The notes below the pieces were generated by a model. That model did not search any database. It saw only the letters and a list, made by a program, of their open reading frames with translations, and was not told where the DNA came from. Shown piece by piece: positions 5,927 through 9,138 of a stretch of 9,138 bases of DNA. Position 1 is the first letter of the stretch; each line of letters begins with the position of its first letter. Origin of the DNA: Paraneptunicella sp964228975 (GTDB taxonomy: Bacteria > Pseudomonadota > Gammaproteobacteria > Enterobacterales > Alteromonadaceae); NCBI GenBank assembly GCA_964228975.1, contig CAXRCC010000261.1, forward strand, positions 1-9,138, written 5' to 3'. The translations under genes and the position numbers were made by a program.

Positions 5927-6421
5927 ATGTTCAAAGCTCCAATTCAAAGAGATAAGTTTCAGCAGGTGTTGTCTATCACCTTTGTTTCTCTGAGCATGGT
6001 GTTCAGCATGCCTCTAAGTGCTCAGGAAGAAAACGAAGAGGTTATGCTGGAATTACAACAAGTACGCCCTATCCAGTTCCCTAAAATTACCATTAATGAA
6101 GCCAGCCGTTTAGGCAGTGTTTGTGTGGCCAATGGTGCGATTAACCCCATTGGCAGTTTGTGTCCTAACGCACAAGGCCAAGCCGCATTATTTAGCGTGT
6201 CGGGCTCCAGCTATAAGGTGGTTTCGCTTTTTCAAAACACAGGCCCGGTTTCCTCACAAGGCTTTCAGTTTTCTACGCAAAGTGCGCCCATGACAACCAC
6301 GCTCGATAGCAAGGGAACAAGAGATTTTCCCTTAGGCGGCTCACTGAAATTAATGAATAAAAATGCCGTGAGTGACGGCCGATTACAGTTTCAATTTGAT
6401 ATTTCAGTGGCGTATCAATAA
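5927..6421 (+). CDS. Third pilin subunit, candidate tip subunit lacking the donor strand
   Basis: A 164-residue secreted paralogue. The signal peptide is long (MFKAPIQRDKFQQV plus the hydrophobic SITFVSLSMVFSMPLSA|QE, cleavage after about residue 32). Alignment on the FP motif (FPKITINE, 51-58) shows that its first core strand EEVMLELQQVRPIQFP matches GEILLQLTQTQAMAFP and GTIPLIVQESAAFTFP of the other two. Only about four residues (QEEN) precede it, so the donor-strand segment is missing. Cys66 and Cys79 form a shorter disulphide loop. The C-terminal half keeps LDSKGTRDFPLGGSLKL (126-142) and ends SVAYQ. The start is 9 bp after the previous stop, and the only ribosome binding site is a weak TAGG over that stop codon, so translation is probably coupled. 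A subunit that can accept but not donate a strand would cap the distal end. Confidence 0.75.
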   Translation: MFKAPIQRDKFQQVLSITFVSLSMVFSMPLSAQEENEEVMLELQQVRPIQFPKITINEASRLGSVCVANGAINPIGSLCPNAQGQAALFSVSGSSYKVVSLFQNTGPVSSQGFQFSTQSAPMTTTLDSKGTRDFPLGGSLKLMNKNAVSDGRLQFQFDISVAYQ

Positions 6422-6435
6422 GCCTTACCCTTTTT

Positions 6436-8991
6436 ATGAAGTATTTATTCTTGAGCCTCGTGTGTTGTGTACTGTGTTGGCGAAGTGTTTGGGCTCAAGA
6501 AGAATTGGAGGACATAGTAGAAACGGATTTCATCTTCGCCGACTTCCAACTCGACAACCGCAAAACCGGTATTGAATTGGATCTTGCCACGCGAGATTAC
6601 GAAACCTTCTTCATTGAACTGGATGTTTTTAATGAACACTTTGCCGCGGAATTAAGCTGCGACATCGATAATGAATTGTTGATTGGCGAGTTTTGGGACG
6701 GCCCAGTCGAAGTGCCTTTGGTCGGTGAGGAAGGTGAGAAACGTTACTTCATTGAAGACGACCTATGCTACTTCAACATCAATACCCTGCTCGATTTAAA
6801 CATTAGAGTTCGCTTCGATTCCCACCGACAAATTTTCGCGGTATTAACCGCAGGTAAACACCCCAAAACACAAGAAATTAAACGTGAAGCACGTAAGCTG
6901 ATGCTCGCGAAGCTCAACGCGCAAAAAGAATCCAGCCTTGAAATCAAAGACGATTACAAAGTTTTTACTGTACCTGTGATGGATTTAAGCACCAATGATC
7001 GTTGGCAAAACAATAACCATAGCCCAGGGCTTTACGCACAGAGTGTTTTTGATTTGCTCTACCATCAAGCCGATTTACAAGTGAATCATCAAAAAAGTGG
7101 TGATGTACGAGGCCGCGCGAAATTGTCTCGCAAAATTGGTTGGGGCGGCGATAAACTTCATTACGAGATGGGAGACATTCAAAGCGCTCGCCAAAGCTTA
7201 TTCAGTGTACCCAGTCGCGGGCTTGGTTTTTCCTTGGGTGAGCGCAATACCTCTGGCGCACGAAATAGCCTCGACCTATCCGGTTACACCGAGCCTCACA
7301 GTGAAGTAGAGCTGTATAAAGATGATTTGCTCATCGATTTTCAACAGCTGGATGAAACGGGCTTTTATGAGTTCAAGAATGTTGATTTTCAAGACCAGTC
7401 TGTCGAGTATCGCGTGCGCATGACCAAGCCTTCTGGTGAAGTGGTTGTTACCCACATTGAGCGCCCGGGAGAACACGGATTAACCACTGGAGAATGGACG
7501 CCCAGCTTTGTGTACTTAGACAGCGCCCAAGGCGTATTCGAGTCTGGCAAGGGGAAAAGCTCATTGCTTGCCGCCGATGTGAATTATGCCCTGTCTAACG
7601 AGGAAGTGTTGATATTTGGCATTGAAAGCAAACTTGAAGAAGACAGAGAATCCCTGTTTCATGCGTCTTTAGAAGGCTGGCAATGGTTTGATGTGCGCAC
7701 CACCTTAAATTTTGGTTATTTAGACAGTCACTGGCTATATAACGTAAATTTTAATCGCGGGTTAGGCTCCCATAATTTCAATTTTTCCAGTAGTCGATTA
7801 TCCGCCAATAAGCAGCTTTCCACGAACCATTCTGCCAGTTGGGGCTGGGGCGCAAACGGCTATGCTACCAGCTTTAGCGCGACTCAGTCGGGCGCAGAAG
7901 ACAGCCGAGTGCGAAGTTATTCAACGGATTTAGGCTACACCGCAACCAACTGGTCGTTGTCGCTAGAAGGACAACGCAGCGTATCGGAATCAAAAATTGG
8001 CGCAGACACAAACGATAACGTCTCTGTTTCGAGAAGCTTCTCAGCTGTCGCTTCAACCAACACCGCCATTGGTAATTTCAATTTGTCTTATCAGCGTCAA
8101 CTTGGGTTTAGCTCGCAAAAATCACTGAATATCACGTACAGCCGCCCGTTTTATGGCATGAATGTGTCGACCGGATTGCGCTGGGACTTAACGCAAAAAC
8201 GCAGCTCCTCCTCTATTCGCTTGTCGAAAACCTTCGACTACTTTCGGCTTAATTCCAACATTGGTTTTAGTAACTCATCGGGTTGGAGTTTAGGCTTTGG
8301 TATTTCTCTTGGGTTATTTGCTGATGATCCCATCACGAGCGTCAGCAGCAAATCGATGCGAGGCACCTCTAATGTGATCATGCAGCCGTTTTTAGATGTG
8401 AATGGCAACGGGATTTGGGATAAAGAAGAAATGTTCTTACCTGAAGTGTCGCTGCTGGAGCGCAAAAAGAAATTAGAAAAAGAAATCTCGGAAAACAAAA
8501 TCACGCTTTACGGTGTAGATGCTTACGATCCTAAACTCTTTACAGTAGACGACACCGAGCTAGACAACCCGTTTATTGTGCCTAAATATCGCGACATTCG
8601 TATTGAGTCTCATCCCGGTGGTGAAGTCTCTTTTCAGGTGCCCTTTCAAGTGCATTATGAAATGGAAGGAGAAATTCAGCTTATTAAAGCCGATAAGGAA
8701 GTGGCGGCGAAAGTGGGACAAGTTCCCCTGCATTTGTATCGAATTTCGGAGAAAACGCCCAAATTAGTGAAAACCTTTTACAGTGAACCCGACGGTTTTT
8801 ATGTGCTGGATAAGTTAAAATTTGGAGAATATCGTTTAACAGTGGATTCGGCGTACGTTGAAAAACAAGAGGTTACCTGCTCCCCTTGCGAATTTGAATT
8901 TAATACCGAAGATGCCGAAGACCATTTATTATTTGCGGACTTAATTACGCTCACCGCCAAAGCTGAGCCAGAAGCCTCCCCTGCACCTTAG
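6436..8991 (+). CDS. Outer-membrane pilus usher, alternative (CooC/TcfC/EcpC-like) clade
   Basis: An 851-residue precursor with a signal peptide (MKYLFLSLVCCVLCWRSVWA|QE). It forms the outer-membrane pore that takes subunits from the chaperone and polymerises them. Domains: a periplasmic N-terminal part (21-180) with FADFQLDNRKTGIELDL and cysteines 75 and 111; a beta-barrel (about 185-630) rich in alternating aromatic strands; and the plug near 283-337 (SEVELYKDDLLIDFQQLDET and onward). PFLDVNGNGIWDKEE (651-665) is a Ca-loop-like DxNxNGxxDxxE motif common in alpha-clade ushers. C-terminal beta domains (670-840) include PDGFYVLDKLKFGEYRL (785-801), typical of a carboxypeptidase-regulatory-like fold, and a CSPC pair (815-818). 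The length fits the clade (about 840-870). It starts 14 bp after pilin 3 without a clear ribosome binding site, so coupling and low output are likely. It ends with a Pro/Ala/Glu-rich tail. Confidence 0.95.
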   Translation: MKYLFLSLVCCVLCWRSVWAQEELEDIVETDFIFADFQLDNRKTGIELDLATRDYETFFIELDVFNEHFAAELSCDIDNELLIGEFWDGPVEVPLVGEEGEKRYFIEDDLCYFNINTLLDLNIRVRFDSHRQIFAVLTAGKHPKTQEIKREARKLMLAKLNAQKESSLEIKDDYKVFTVPVMDLSTNDRWQNNNHSPGLYAQSVFDLLYHQADLQVNHQKSGDVRGRAKLSRKIGWGGDKLHYEMGDIQSARQSLFSVPSRGLGFSLGERNTSGARNSLDLSGYTEPHSEVELYKDDLLIDFQQLDETGFYEFKNVDFQDQSVEYRVRMTKPSGEVVVTHIERPGEHGLTTGEWTPSFVYLDSAQGVFESGKGKSSLLAADVNYALSNEEVLIFGIESKLEEDRESLFHASLEGWQWFDVRTTLNFGYLDSHWLYNVNFNRGLGSHNFNFSSSRLSANKQLSTNHSASWGWGANGYATSFSATQSGAEDSRVRSYSTDLGYTATNWSLSLEGQRSVSESKIGADTNDNVSVSRSFSAVASTNTAIGNFNLSYQRQLGFSSQKSLNITYSRPFYGMNVSTGLRWDLTQKRSSSSIRLSKTFDYFRLNSNIGFSNSSGWSLGFGISLGLFADDPITSVSSKSMRGTSNVIMQPFLDVNGNGIWDKEEMFLPEVSLLERKKKLEKEISENKITLYGVDAYDPKLFTVDDTELDNPFIVPKYRDIRIESHPGGEVSFQVPFQVHYEMEGEIQLIKADKEVAAKVGQVPLHLYRISEKTPKLVKTFYSEPDGFYVLDKLKFGEYRLTVDSAYVEKQEVTCSPCEFEFNTEDAEDHLLFADLITLTAKAEPEASPAP

Positions 8992-9004
8992 CTTTCTGCG
9001 TCTT

Positions 9005-9080
9005 ACTACATCATCTCCTTACACTACCTTAATACATCACTTCATTACACTACCTTACTGCATCACCTCATTGCATCTTA
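9005..9080. repeat. Tandem repeat with 26-bp period, about 2.8 copies
   Basis: TTACACTACCTTA occurs at 9019-9031 and 9045-9057, exactly 26 bp apart. TACATCA at 9007 and 9033 and TGCATCA at 9059 keep the same period. The third copy is shortened by about 3 bases near its end. The repeat starts 14 bp after the usher stop codon and lies in non-coding DNA. It makes no strong hairpin, so it is not an obvious terminator. Confidence 0.8.
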
Positions 9081-9085
9081 GTTTT

Positions 9086-9138
9086 TTACGTTGCTCTTGC
9101 TTTTTGTGCCCGTCCGCTGGCTTTTCTCTTTATTGCCG
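9086..9138 (-). CDS. Possible C-terminal end of a convergent gene
   Basis: On the minus strand a frame enters from the right edge and ends at a TAA (9088-9086), giving the tail AIKRKASGRAQKARAT. A Lys/Arg/Ala-rich ending is common for RNA- or DNA-binding proteins, but 16 residues cannot identify a family. Another minus frame also stays open to a stop at about 9080, so this call is weak. If real, it means the pilus operon ends with the usher and no tip-adhesin gene follows. Confidence 0.3.
   Translation of the reverse strand, partial: AIKRKASGRAQKARAT

Overview
The window looks like a chromosomal segment of a marine gammaproteobacterium. A DUF2058 (YaiL-type) protein and a VpsR-like bacterial enhancer-binding protein fit Oceanospirillales/Marinomonas-type or Vibrio-type genomes. 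The genus is an inference, not something the sequence proves. The centre is a complete-looking chaperone-usher pilus operon with its own small DNA-binding regulator.

Layout. At the left edge, the first codons of a minus-strand gene (1-45) lie just downstream of a minus-strand DUF2058 gene (78-638). A 170-bp divergent spacer leads to a plus-strand gene of unknown function (804/810-1244), then a sigma-54-type AAA+ regulator (best start 1356, end 2747). Next is a 519-bp gene-free stretch (2748-3266). It holds a decayed tandem repeat with a 14-bp period (about 2868-2979) and a very AT-rich part (3061-3266). A small XRE/Cro-CI-type regulator follows (3267-3614). Directly after its stop codon lies a cluster of inverted half-sites (3624-3670) that looks like an operator.

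The pilus operon runs periplasmic chaperone (3791-4567), 226-bp leader, major pilin (4794-5312), hairpin, second pilin (5381-5917), third pilin (5927-6421), outer-membrane usher (6436-8991). The order chaperone - subunit - usher, and a usher C-terminal part with a DxNxNGxxDxxE motif, point to the alternative (alpha, CS1/CFA/I/Tcf/Ecp-like) clade. The three subunits are paralogues of one another. Each has a signal peptide, one cysteine pair, an FP-x-(I/V)-x-(I/V)-(D/N)-E motif and a C-terminal AYQ with penultimate Tyr, and their C-terminal half resembles DUF4402-type proteins.

How the parts may work together. The XRE protein probably binds the half-site array and controls transcription of the chaperone-pilin-usher unit. 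Several features fit the first pilin being the abundant shaft subunit: a strong ribosome binding site, Arg codons that are all CGT, and a 10-bp GC-rich hairpin just after its gene. The third pilin lacks the N-terminal donor-strand segment that the other two carry, so it is the best candidate for the distal (tip) subunit. No adhesin gene follows the usher inside the window. After the usher there is a 26-bp-period tandem repeat (about 9005-9080) and possibly the tail of a convergent gene (9086-9138).
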